Of a stretch of 64,000 bases of DNA, positions 13,381 through 23,877 are shown in pieces (the stretch's first letter is position 1; every line of letters begins with the position of its first letter). The stretch spans positions 3,596,001 through 3,660,000 of the forward strand of contig JAWZSP010000004.1 of NCBI GenBank assembly GCA_034401135.1. The letters are read 5' to 3'. The notes under the pieces were generated by a model. It ran no database searches and was not told the origin of the DNA. It saw only the letters and a list, made by a program, of their open reading frames with translations. The DNA comes from Volutella citrinella (lineage: Eukaryota; Ascomycota; Sordariomycetes; Hypocreales; Nectriaceae). The position numbers were made by a program, and so were the translations under genes.

Positions 13381-13848
13381 CTCCGTTTTGCGCTTCAGTA
13401 TCCTGGTTCCTCCCCTTGGGGTGCACGAGAACCGAACTGCGAGACACCCGACGCCGACGCCACGACGTCCTTTGCGCCAGCTGCACCAGAAGAAGGATTC
13501 TTCTTCCCGCAGAGCCAGGGTCCATACGGCATTGCAAGTCCGGTTGTCGCTTGCTTGAATCATTCTTTCTCTCGCTGCCCTGCATTGCCTGCTGGCCAAC
13601 CTGCTCACTTGGACTCCTTGCGTTTTTCCCTTGTTTGAATCTCACCACCAGCCGACCAGCCCCCAGCCATCCTGCGCTAATCGCTGCTGTGCACCGCCAT
13701 CCCACTGGATCTACGCAGCGAGGTCCAGCGCAGGCACGTAGCCGCTGGGAACTGGCCACATTCTGCCATTGACATCCAGATCGGCGCGAGAGCCTTGGAC
13801 ACCACGCAGTAAGCGCCTCGTTACCCGCACGCGGGCTTCCTAGTCACA

Positions 13849-16800
13849 ATGACACGACCAACCATGGTCCGCGCCGGTGAGTCGAATCCCAAGTTCTCAA
13901 CCGCTGTGTCTTGTCTTTCCTGGGCCCTGGCTTGCTTGCCAACGCCTCTGCGCCTCTGCGCCTCTGCGCCTCATCCCGTCCAACCCCCCTGACTCCCCTT
14001 GTTCATTCATGCGCCCGCCTGGGCTAGGCCATCCTGGCCCCGGCACAGTGCAGTGGCAGTGGCAGTGGCCATGGCATTGGCAGCATCCAGCATCACAATC
14101 AATCGTTTCCTTTCCAGTTGTCTCGCACGCTTTCCTTCCGCTCCGCTCCGCCCCCCTTGATGCTTCACTCTTTCCTGCCAGTGTATTTCCTATTGCTGGC
14201 TCTCTTTGTCGGTTCAACCCCCACCTACCTGCTGGCGCTCCCTGGCTCTTGAGTCTGCCGATCCCACTGCCAAGCCAGGGCCTCCTTGGACCAGGGCCTT
14301 CCTTACGTACCTCCTACGTCGACGCATCACGACACATTCCAACCACCCAACTTTGACACTTTTGTTTTTGTCTCCCAACCCATCCCTCTTCACTGCCACC
14401 ATAGCCTCGTGCCCGCGCCTCCTACTTGCTGTGAGCCGCGCTTGGCATCTTGAGGCTTGCTTCCCGGAAGTCGGCTGACATCAGCGCTGCTCTGCGCACT
14501 TGCGAATCCAGACACAATCGATCTTCAAGACCACGAAGCACCTTCGGCACAAGACCACTCCAAGAGCCATTCCTCACGCTCCTCGACCCTCGCGCCCCAC
14601 CAGGCCGAGACCATTCGTCGCGTTGAGAACGACACCGCCGAACAAGACCGCCGCTCCCCGCGCCTGTCGTGGGACGGCGACGGGACCACAGCCATTCACC
14701 GCTTCGACGACGACTTGGTCGCCGGCCCTCGAGGGACCGGGGCCATGGACGACGATGATGACGACCGCAGAGTCACACGAGAAGATGCGCTGGCTGTTGC
14801 CCAGAACGGGGGCATCTCGTCGTCGGACGAGGGCGACATGGACGGCGACGCAGACGACCTCGACGACGACATGATGGATAAGATCTCGAGCTCACCCTCG
14901 ATTGAAGATGGTGCGTTCCGCCCTACGACCGGTCCTGTTTGGCCACCTCGCACCTCCTCTCTTCCACCTTCACTGCGAAGTCGCCTGCCCAACACGCCTG
15001 GTCCCAGTGGGCCAAGACCATCCTCGCCATTCCCCGAGGCCCTACACCTCCCCAGCTCCATTCTCAACCTAGCAGACCAGGCCCCGCGGCCACTACCCCC
15101 AATTCCCGTACGTCATTGTCTTCATGGTGAGTTTTCCGATCGCGACGCCAATACCGACCCCGACAACGAAGCCGAGAACCTCGAGAGCGCCGCAAAACGA
15201 CCTGGAGACAGCGATGTGGTGGGATGTGAGAAGACTGAGCGGAGGAGACCGAGTGAGCACTGGGCTGGCATTGACGATCACGGAGATGGCTAGATGCCTT
15301 CCGTGACAATGCCAACGTCAGCCGTCGCTGGGCACTCTGGTTTTTGCGACCATGGCCCCCCCGATTCAACGAGCGAGTCAATTACCGAAGCCGAAGAATC
15401 GACCGCAATGTTCGACGACAATGACATATACGACCTGTCGCTTACAATTCCTTATGATGAAGACGATGACTCTGACCTCTTCCCCTTTGATGACAGAGAA
15501 TTCGAAGTTAGCTGGTCGGCAGATTGCTTACATGACTTAGAGGACATCGATTTCGAATTCGTATACGCGCTTCATACCTTCGTGGCGACCGTTGAAGGCC
15601 AAGCAAATGCAACCAAGGGTGACACCATGGTCCTGCTAGACGATAGCAACAGCTACTGGTGGCTGGTTAGGGTCGTCAAGGACAGCAGCATCGGTAGGCT
15701 TCTGCTTGACTACGCCTACGCAATGTGTAGCTGATATCAGTGCAGGCTACCTTCCCGCTGAGCACATTGAAACTCCTACGGAACGATTAGCTCGCTTGAA
15801 CAAGCACAGGAATGTTGATGTAAGAAGATTGAACTCGCCCTAGACGTGGTGCGTTACTGACATGAGGTCCAGTTATCTGCTACCATGTTGGGTGACACGG
15901 CGGAGAAGAAGCAACCTTTTATCCGACTACGGCGGAAAACGGTGACATTTACTGCTCCTACATATGTAGACTACTCGGATTTCGAGTACTCCAGCGATGA
16001 AGAGGACCTGGACGACCTCTTCGCGGGCACAGCTACCGCACAGGTGCGGGAGCAACAGCGAGAGCAGCAGAGGCAAGAACAGCAGAAGCAAGCCGACGAG
16101 CAAAGACAAGCCGGAGACCGGTCTGGAGACGACGATAATGCCGCGGAGGAGAGTGCCAAGGTGGAACCGCTTAAGACCCGCACGAACAAGGAGGTGCGAC
16201 TTGTTGAACCGGAGGACGCCAAAGACAAGGACGACGAGAGGCCGAGCAGCGAAGAGATTCTCTTGGAGAATACCAAGCTCGAGCCGAGCCGATCCAAGAA
16301 TGGTACGGTCCGCAATACGGACTCCTTCTTCAGGGATGACACGATCGAGACCAAGAAGATGACATTGACGCCCAACCTCCTGCGCGATGACAACGAACCC
16401 CGTCCCTCTAGCGACTCGACGTCCCCCAAGGATCTCAAATCGCGAGGCAGCCTCGACAAGATGGACAAGGAGCTTCTGTCGGACAAGGAGAAGAAGAAGC
16501 TCAAGGAAAAGGAACGCAAGGAAAAAGACAAGAAGCCGAGCGCGATTCGCAGCTTTTTCTCCCGCAAGGACAAGAAGAAGGTTATTGATGACGATGACGA
16601 GTCCTTCGGCAAGCGCTCGATGGATGTTGGGTCGCTTGATTCCCAAAGCCGTGACAGCGAGTCGATCGAGGAGGTTCAAACCGAGAAACCGCAACGGAGC
16701 TTGAGTAAGCTGCAGAAGCACGCTCCTCGGACAGAACCCTCCCCGACGCGTAAGAACTCGGGTGGTTCCAAGGAGCTGTCGCCCACGATGGAGCTCGCAG

Positions 16801-17792
16801 CTTATATTAACGAATCGCGGACCAACGACGTGTCCAACGTGCCCCCCGCATCGATGCGAATCGTGGATCCGGAGACGATGGAGACGAGGGAGGTTCCTTC
16901 ACACCAGCAAACCGGCCACGCTGTTCCACGACAGCGTTCCACCTCAGCCACCTCGCAGCGCGATGATCGCTCGCTCGCTACGAAAGTTCTCGGACGCAGC
17001 GCAAGCTCAGGTTCTGATGCCAGGTCCAAACTGCAAAAGACCAGCAAGGCGCGAGGGCTCACGGACCTGGATGAGATGGAGAGCTCAGACGATGATTTGG
17101 CAGGGGCCGACTCACGCGGTACTCCTGAGTCAACGGATGAGAAACCCAAGGACCAAGCGACGAGGCCGCAGCTCCCTGGGGCTTTCCCCGACAGTTATGA
17201 TTCCAAGTCTAGTGGACAGAGTGAAGCAACGATTAAGGCACCAAAGCCCGAGTCCGCGGACAGGACCACGCGACCAGACAGGTTATCAGAGTCGCCAGTG
17301 CAGGTGTCACCAGTCAACGGATCGCACCCCCCGGCGCTGGATCTCGATACGTCATCGCAGGATGGCCGGTCCTCAGAGGAGGTACCCTCGCCAGAGCTTG
17401 TCGAGCGCGATGATGCCCGCAAGGACAGCCAGTCAACGCGTAGTGGCGCAGGAAGCAACAGCAGCAAGGAGCCGAACTGGGACGACGCCAAGCTACGGGC
17501 CTTCTTTGACGAAGGTGACCATGTGCGGGATCTTCTCATGGTGGTGTATGATAAGACGGATGTGATTCCAGCAGGACCGGACCATCCGGTGGTCAGCGGG
17601 CTGTTCCGAGAACAGAACGCAAAGCTGGCAGAAATTACAACTGTGAGTATTACTGATCATGATACTATCCTTCCCTCGCTTGTGTCGAGAGACGGGCAGA
17701 GAAACAACGAGGCTAACATGTGGCGTCAGCAACTGGACAATATGCTCGGCGACTGGCTTGCGAGAAAACAGCGACTCCGAGGGACGCTATAG
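13849..17792 (+). CDS. tea4: SH3-domain cell polarity protein, Tea4/Bud14 type (PP1-binding)
   Basis: Likely polarity scaffold that recruits type 1 phosphatase to growth sites. Model: exons 13849-13876, 14512-14910, 15076-15252, 15322-15693, 15746-15819, 15873-17642 and 17730-17792, giving 960 aa. The SH3 domain covers roughly residues 280-336, with FVYALHTFVA, SYWWLVRV and IGYLPAEHIE. Just after it, RKTVTF (371-376) fits the RVxF docking motif for PP1. The remainder is acidic, Ser- and Lys-rich low complexity. A conserved-looking C-terminal segment follows, from NWDDAKLRAFF to the end. Intron 1 is long (635 bp). The 69-bp intron 15253-15321 is needed to remove an in-frame TAG at 15291. The 165-bp intron 14911-15075 keeps frame and has no stop, so it could be retained as 55 codons. 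The SH3 part is certain; the N-terminal exon structure is tentative. Confidence 0.85.
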
Positions 17793-18650
17793 CGGCGAAG
17801 CGGCGACAGAAGTTGTGCGGCAATTGCTGGATCTATCCATGGCTGAAGTGGGTTTCAAATGGGATGCAATGACTTTGATTACGGCGGGACGACTCTGGAC
17901 ATGGTCGTAAGATATCTCAGGTATAAGGACACGGCGTCGTACGGATTTTCTTCTCTTTTGGCGGGGATTGGGCGGAGGTTGCTATGGTTTCAACTCCCAT
18001 CCTTTGGTTTCAGTTTCTCGTGTCTGCATTTCCCGCTCCCGCATTTGCAACTGCATATGAAGGGAGGCACGGGGTGGTTGTGTGAGGCATGGTGTTTTAT
18101 CCTGTTGCGAGTGAGAGATGCTTGGAAGCGTATAGCGCACTCATGGGGACCTTGTTGGGAGCCATGGCGGGACGATGAGTGTCCAGAAGCGGTATCTTTA
18201 GAAGAGACAACGCAAGAAAGGACCAAAGCATTGTGCTGTATCTGATATCCTTGGGCGTGTCAACATCGTGCGAGCGCGTGTCATGTTCGCGTCGGGTGGT
18301 TTGCCCCAATGACAATCCTGGCTCGATTGCTGGGTTGAGATGGTGCAGATGTGGCTGATGGGTGTGCCATTCTCACGCGAAAAGCACCTCAACATGCATG
18401 TCACACAGGGCCATTGGCTGTCAGGCAACGTTGTTTTATTCTGACAACCAGCCAGCCACTGGAGATTTATTGCCAGCCCGTCGTCGCAACTCCAATGCTA
18501 CAGTGATCGTGGCATGCTGTGAGTGCACCTCGGCTAAGGCACAGAGGTGGTGATTTGACGACTTGAAGCACGTGCATTCTACCCTCCACCAAATCAAAAG
18601 GGCTTAGGACGACGAACGCGGGGGGACAGGTGCTGGCGAGAACAGCGGGC

Positions 18651-18666
18651 TCTCTCTCTCTCTCTC
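18651..18666. repeat. (TC)8 microsatellite
   Basis: Eight uninterrupted TC dinucleotides in the spacer between the SH3 gene and the Mpv17-family gene. Confidence 0.85.
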
Positions 18667-18924
18667 AAACAACACGGCAAAGTCCCTCCAAAGGGGCCGC
18701 TGCCTTTGTACCTTGGCCTGTTTTGGTGACCTCGGAGCGGAGGGCTGGGGAACGACCTCGGCCTGAGCATTGGGCCAATCAACTGAGCGGGATCTGGGGG
18801 TGAAGCTCTCTTTGCTCTGCTGTTTGGGTCAGGGGGAAGCCAACGTCAGCTCCACCACTTCAGCTGAGTTCGAGCAGCTCTGGGCCAATCGATGTCTGGC
18901 CGTGGAGACGAAAGTGGACGGGAT

Positions 18925-18952
18925 CAGGTACCTCCACTGCTTGTGGTACCTG
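18925..18952. repeat. Inverted repeat CAGGTACC ... GGTACCTG
   Basis: Eight-base arms (18925-18932 and 18945-18952) separated by 12 bp, with partial extension of the stem by CAC/GTG. It is the first element of a GGTAC-motif cluster extending to 19211, about 0.8-1.1 kb upstream of the Mpv17-family start. Confidence 0.7.
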
Positions 18953-19984
18953 TTCGGCCCCCGGCAGACACACTCGGCTAGGAGACTGACGCGCCGGAAA
19001 GCTGCAAGCTCTACGGTGTTACTGGATGTGTGGCACTACAGCTGCTGACGGTCCAGTACCTAAGGTAGGAGCTGGGGAGCTCCTGGCGCGATGAGAGGCC
19101 TGGTCGCTTGCTGGGCAACGGGGCCACGGCCCTGGCAGGTACTGGAGACTGCCCCGACAGGGCTAAGGTACAACAGGCGCGCCCAGCCACCTCTCACGCC
19201 AGGCAAGGTACATCCCCCGAGCTGCCACCCCGTTGACCTTCCCACTCCTCCCTCATCTCATCTCCCGGCCCCCGTCCCAAAACATCAACACCAACCACCC
19301 GCTCCATCGTCATCGCCCTCACTTCGTCGGCTGGCCCTGCTCCACGCTGCGTCGCGATAGTAAGTGCCGCTCTTTCCCTCTGTGCCAGACGTGGATGCAC
19401 AATCCTTCCCCGGTTCCGCGCGTCTAGCTCCCATCTCGCGCGCCCAGCCACCTCAGCTCGACCTGGCCTGGCCGTTGCCGCCGTGCGTAAACAAACCATT
19501 GGCCGACCAACTTGAGAGCCTCAATTGGCCCAGACCCACCCCCGTCTCACCAGACTGGCCTGTCTTTTCGCCCTGTCTCTCACTGCCCCCGTCTCTTCTC
19601 CTCTTGCCCAGTCGATTTCTGGCATCCCGCATTCCCGTCGCCGCTCACCATCCCATTGCGACGCCGTTGCTGATTGTGGAATCCCTCACCGACAGGTCCG
19701 TCCTCGCCAGCGCGTGTACTTGAATGACGACGCTACCGTCGCCTTGAACCCGACGAGCACCAGTCTCCGGCGACAAACGATAACGACGACGACGACGAGG
19801 CAGAAGCCGAAATCGCCAAAGTGAACGCGCATCGCCGTTGAACCTGACGACCACCTCGATCTGGCCACTTTTTGGACCGAGACAGAACCCGAACTCATCT
19901 CAGACCTCCGCGGTTCGGGACGACACGCGCAACCCGCTTTTTTCTCTCTCAGTTTCCCGGATAATCGCACAGTAACCCATCACG

Positions 19985-21256
19985 ATGGCCGTCACATTCG
20001 AGAGCGAGACGCTTTCCCGCGCGAAGGAGAAGGTCAAGGAAGCTGGCGAGAATGTGGCCGAGATGCTCGAGACCGCCGAGGCCGGCAAGATCCCCGGCAC
20101 TAGCGGCGACCACCCCGTGTCCACCGTCGTCGGCACTACTCTCACCGGTGGTATCACCGCCGCGGGCACCAAGGGCTATCTGGCGGTATGTCAACGGTTT
20201 CTTTTGATGGCCATCAGGGCCAGTTTCGAGCTCGCGCCGTCTTGCATCCTGTATGAACTCGCCGTGGCGATGTCGTTCTTGTGGATGCGACGGTGGCGGG
20301 TGCTGAGACGGCCCTCAGTGAAGCCGCCAGGAACAACATGAAGCTGACAGCGTGCTAGGCTTACATCAAGGAGCTGGAGCAGAACCCTCTGCGCACCAAG
20401 ATGCTGACTGCTGGTACCCTCGCCGGTCTCCAGGAGCTCATTGCCTCGTGGCTCGCCAAGGACCGCAACAAGCAGGGCAACTACTTCACCTCGCGCGTGC
20501 CCAAGATGGCCGCCTACGGCGCTCTCGTCAGCGCACCTCTGGGCCACTTCCTGATCTGGCTTCTCCAGAAGACCTTCAAGAACCGCACCAGCCTGAAGTC
20601 CAAGATCCTGCAGATTCTGGTCAGCAACCTCGTTGTACGTATCCAAATGCCCACCCACTGCCTAAAGATGGAAAGAGAAGACGAAGCAGAGAAACTGCCA
20701 CAACGACAGACTGTGATTTGTGTTCGGGACTGGCGGAATCTTTGCCTCGGTGGCATATCAAGGCTTGGGCTAACACTGCATGAAACAGATTGCTCCCATC
20801 CAGAACTCGATCTACCTGGTCGCCATGGCCCTCATCGCCGGTGCGCGTACCTACCACCAGGTGCGCGCCACTGTCAAGGTTGGCTTCTGGAAGGTGATGA
20901 AGGTGTCTTGGATCACCTCTCCTGTCTGCCTGGCCTTTGCGCAGAAGTTCCTCCCTGACCAGCTCTGGGTCCCCTTCTTCAACCTAGTCAGCTTCGTCAT
21001 TGGCACGTACATCAACACCGTCACCAAGAAGAAGCGTCTCGCGGCCCTTCGCAAGAAGCACTTCGGTGATGGCCGCGACCCTCGGGATCGCGACCTCCGG
21101 GACCGTGACCCCCGTGACCCCCGTGACCCCCGTGGCTCTGGCAGCATCGCCCCTCGCGACGAGTACCGAAAGGACGAGTACCAGACCATGGGCCCCAGCA
21201 CCATGGGTCCCAACCCTATGGGCCCCGGCCCTCTAGGCCCTAACCCCAGCTACTAA
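19985..21256 (+). CDS. Mpv17/PMP22-family membrane protein, possible Woronin sorting complex protein
   Basis: Small integral membrane protein of the Mpv17/PXMP2/Sym1 family, acting in peroxisomal or inner mitochondrial membrane. Model: exons 19985-20185, 20359-20634 and 20789-21256, giving 314 aa. Introns of 173 and 154 bp are phase 0. A soluble, charged N-terminus (about 45 aa) precedes several hydrophobic segments, including GALVSAPLGHFLIWLL, NSIYLVAMALIAGA and the family's C-terminal part with LWVPFFNLVSFVIGTY. After KKKRLAALRKK comes an unusual hydrophilic tail of about 60 residues with RDPRD-type and MGPxxMGP-type repeats. In Neurospora the Woronin sorting complex protein WSC belongs to this family. 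The long N-terminus and tail make that identity attractive, but I cannot separate WSC from other paralogues without an alignment. Confidence 0.88.
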
Positions 21257-21773
21257 GCAGACAAGCAGGAGCTGACTGATGAGGATGAAGTCGACTGCAC
21301 GTCAAGGCTGAACTTGCTCACCGAGCTAAAAGGGGGGTGAACGGGAGGAACGGCGGTGTCTTTGGCAACTTTATACCCCGGATACGGGGAGGGACTGCGC
21401 GTTCAGGGCGAATATTGGATTTGACGTACCCGCAGCCCAAGCGGGTATGTGTGTATACACGAAGAAAGGCAAGAGGAGGAATGCGGGACAGTATGTGGTG
21501 TATGTGAGGGCAGCTGGTTAATGAATGAAACTAGTATTTTACTGTTGATACTCTTGTTATATTTACTATGTGTCGATATCACCAGTGCAGTCTTGATGGA
21601 CTTTTGCCACGCGATTATTGTTCGCTTGTGCTTGTCTTTGCACCCTACTTGGGTCACGTACTAAACGACTTGCAATGCACATCTCCTGCCAACCAACAGC
21701 CCAAAGCATCAGTAACAAAAATAGGTGACTGATATATCTGCAAAAAAGATAGCACGAATCATTCGTGTGGCGA
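21257..21773. other. 3' flank between Mpv17-family gene and tRNA
   Basis: About 500 bp without a supported gene. It is probably the 3' UTR and terminator region of the upstream gene. Confidence 0.5.
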
Positions 21774-21845
21774 CTCTCCCGCCGGGAATTGAACCCGGGT
21801 CTCAAGCGTGACAAGCTTGCATACTGACCACTATACTACGGAAGA
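21774..21845 (-). tRNA. tRNA-Asp (anticodon GTC), intronless
   Basis: The reverse complement folds as a 72-nt tRNA. The 7-bp acceptor stem is TCTTCCG/CGGGAGA with one G-T pair, followed by discriminator G. The D arm contains AGTGGTCAGT. The anticodon stem is CAAGC/GCTTG with loop TTGTCAC, giving anticodon GTC. The T stem is CCGGG/CCCGG with loop TTCAATT. The A and B boxes of the internal promoter are intact. The T loop has A instead of the usual G (TTCAATT), which is tolerated. It sits alone between two convergent protein genes. Confidence 0.95.
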
Positions 21846-22299
21846 TGGGTAGCTGTGAACAGCCACTGTAGTACCGGATTGCGATGTCAGGTGACTGGCA
21901 ATATTGGTCTATAAACCTACGACTGCCGCCTTCCGCAATTTCAACCCCACTGAAACTATTAGAGCGAAGCTTCACACACCAGATCACCTGTTTGGCATTG
22001 TGCCTTTGGGGGGTATCCTTGCCATGCTCTCATCTATAAGGCGGTGTCTATGTATATCTGGGTTCTATTCGTTGCGCCGAAACGCTTCCGTCATGCTCGG
22101 CTTGCTCATCATGGTTTGATGGAGTTGAGAAGCCAACGTAATGGCTCGACATGATTGTCGTCCATGCACGGGATCAGTCTGGGGGAGACGGATGCGGGTC
22201 CTGTTTGTTTGCCTTCGGGGCATCCCAGGCCTCTCGTTGGACTTGTGGTGAAGAAGGTCGGAGATTATATCTGTGTCTCAGTCCATCGATGCGAGAGCT
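21846..22299. other. Spacer between tRNA and vps22
   Basis: About 450 bp with no supported gene. It is the 5' flank of the tRNA and the 3' flank of the convergent vps22 gene. Confidence 0.5.
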
Positions 22300-23112
22300 T
22301 CATCCTCCTTGGGCAGCCTCAGCTGGCTCGTCCACGTCCATCGACGCCATGAAGCCGGGCGTCCAGTACTCCCATTCGGCCCTGGTCTGCTTGTCCACCC
22401 ACAGCATCCCACGGGCGACCAGGTCTTCAATGACGGTGCTCGCGCGCGCCCGCTCCCACCCCAGGTTGTCCCGCAGCATGGATACGCTCACGTAGCCCAG
22501 GACCTGGACGGCGTCGACGACGGCGGCCTGGTCGCCGCTCAGCTCGCGGGGCACGCTGCGGACGTACTCGCGGCGGCCGACGGTGATGACGGCGTAGCTG
22601 CCGCCCAGGGGCGCGAGGGCCTCGACGGCGCGGCGCACATCATCGTCGGCGATGGGGCCGGCGCCGGGCATGCGCCCCGCTGCCACGCGCTCCCTCAGGT
22701 CCGACAGGCGCACCAGGCCGCCGTTCTCGGGCCGCGTGGCCGAGCACACCTCGACGACGCGCACGGCGAGCTCAAAGTAGAAGTCGTTGACCGTCTTGCC
22801 CAGCAGCTGCGACCACACGCTGCCCCCGTCGCCGCCGCCGACGCCCGCGTGGCCGTGGTGGTTGCTGCTGGCCAGCGGGTCGACGCCGATGGCGGCGCAC
22901 ATGCGGGCGAACTGCGCGCGGAAGGCCGGGTCGGAGCGGATGTCGCGCGCGTGCGTGTTGGCGAACTGCTCGAGGAGCGACCGGAACACGGCGATCTGGG
23001 CCTCGAGCGCCTGCGCGTTGGTGGCCCTCAGGGACGAGCCGTGGGAGGCGAACTGGGCAGACGTGAGGCGCGAGCGGTCAAAGGCCGCCAGGCCCACTCC
23101 CTTGCGGGACAT
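22300..23112 (-). CDS. snf8: ESCRT-II subunit Vps22/Snf8
   Basis: Subunit of the endosomal ESCRT-II complex that sorts ubiquitinated membrane proteins into multivesicular bodies. Single exon, 270 aa, against about 233 in budding yeast and 258 in human. The start at 23112 gives MSRKGVGLAAFDRSR, the typical N-terminus. The open frame extends 28 codons upstream, but that part looks like leader. Recognisable stretches are LLEQFANTHARDIRSDPAFR, the winged-helix region VNDFYFELAVRVVEVC, and the second winged helix VVDAVQVLGYVSVSML ending in WEYWTPGFM. A Gly/His-rich insertion (NHHGHAGVGGGDGG) separates the N-terminal helices from the first winged helix. It is very GC-rich. Confidence 0.95.
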   Translation of the reverse strand: MSRKGVGLAAFDRSRLTSAQFASHGSSLRATNAQALEAQIAVFRSLLEQFANTHARDIRSDPAFRAQFARMCAAIGVDPLASSNHHGHAGVGGGDGGSVWSQLLGKTVNDFYFELAVRVVEVCSATRPENGGLVRLSDLRERVAAGRMPGAGPIADDDVRRAVEALAPLGGSYAVITVGRREYVRSVPRELSGDQAAVVDAVQVLGYVSVSMLRDNLGWERARASTVIEDLVARGMLWVDKQTRAEWEYWTPGFMASMDVDEPAEAAQGG

Positions 23113-23877
23113 GCTCGTGCGCCGTCGAGAAGGGAGCGATGCGCGGGTGTATCGTCTACGCAGCTGGACGCCGCGAGGGGAGGGTGCGAGGCACAATACT
23201 GTGGTGGCTGTGGTGGTTGTGGTTGGTGTAAGTTGGGGTTTCGCCAGATGACGACGGATGGCGGGGGATGGGGCTTATCGGCAGTGACACCTAGGGGGGG
23301 CAGTGGCGGGGGAGGTCTCTCCTACCAGTAATCTCCCACCGATAACTGACCTCAACGACAGGCACCCAATCAGCAAAACACCAGCTCCGACATCATCAAA
23401 TGTTCCAAAGGTCGAGCCACAAGGACTCCGCAGCGCCTCAATATATTATCTCTCAAGCATGGTACCATCTACGGCTTAATAACACCGACACGCTCATATT
23501 CGCTGCCGCGCTACTCCCACGCGGGCCCGCACTATTTTGGAGTGGCGATTTTTGCGACGGGAACCAATATCCAGTTCCCCTCCCGTCTAACACAACAAGG
23601 AAAAACAAGTCATTGTCGAAAACCATTTCGTGGCGGCGGCTGCGCCCGGCTCACTTCCCATCTCGCCATACCCGTTTGTAGTCCGCTTCTTTCGCTGTCA
23701 AGATGAATCGCGAAATCTATTCTGGATGCGTGTCGTCACTTCGTAAAGCGCCGCCCCCAGGAGGAGGCGGCCTCGTAAGTCTCTTTATCGCGTCAAGAGG
23801 GCGACAGTTGGAGTCTTGAACGCAGCTTGCAACAACACCCAGCACCGCTTCTCACTGCCTGCATGCTCACATTGTTT
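23113..23877. other. Spacer between snf8 and the DnaJ gene
   Basis: About 760 bp, comprising the snf8 promoter and the DnaJ 3' flank. No gene is supported. It contains G-rich stretches near 23295-23312. Confidence 0.5.

Larger units (their letters stand above)
10718..13848. other. Gene-free spacer (3.1 kb)
   Basis: No supported gene. The left part is the GDH2 3' flank. The right part is probably the promoter and leader of the SH3 gene. It contains an A11/T13 inverted tract (12961-13001) and a 16-bp perfect palindrome (13365-13380). Only short frames without domain similarity are open. Confidence 0.6.
17793..19984. other. Gene-free spacer with TC repeat and GGTAC motifs
   Basis: Holds the 3' flank of the SH3 gene, a (TC)8 microsatellite at 18651-18666, and a cluster of GGTAC motifs at 18927-19211. 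From about 19.2 kb a C/T-rich leader precedes the Mpv17-family gene. A GTAAGT at 19362 could mark a 5'-UTR intron. No coding sequence is supported. Confidence 0.55.

Noticed and set aside
22273..23331. 352-codon plus-strand frame antisense to snf8
   Set aside because: Mirror frame of a very GC-rich real gene. The minus strand encodes a full Vps22 protein with conserved motifs.
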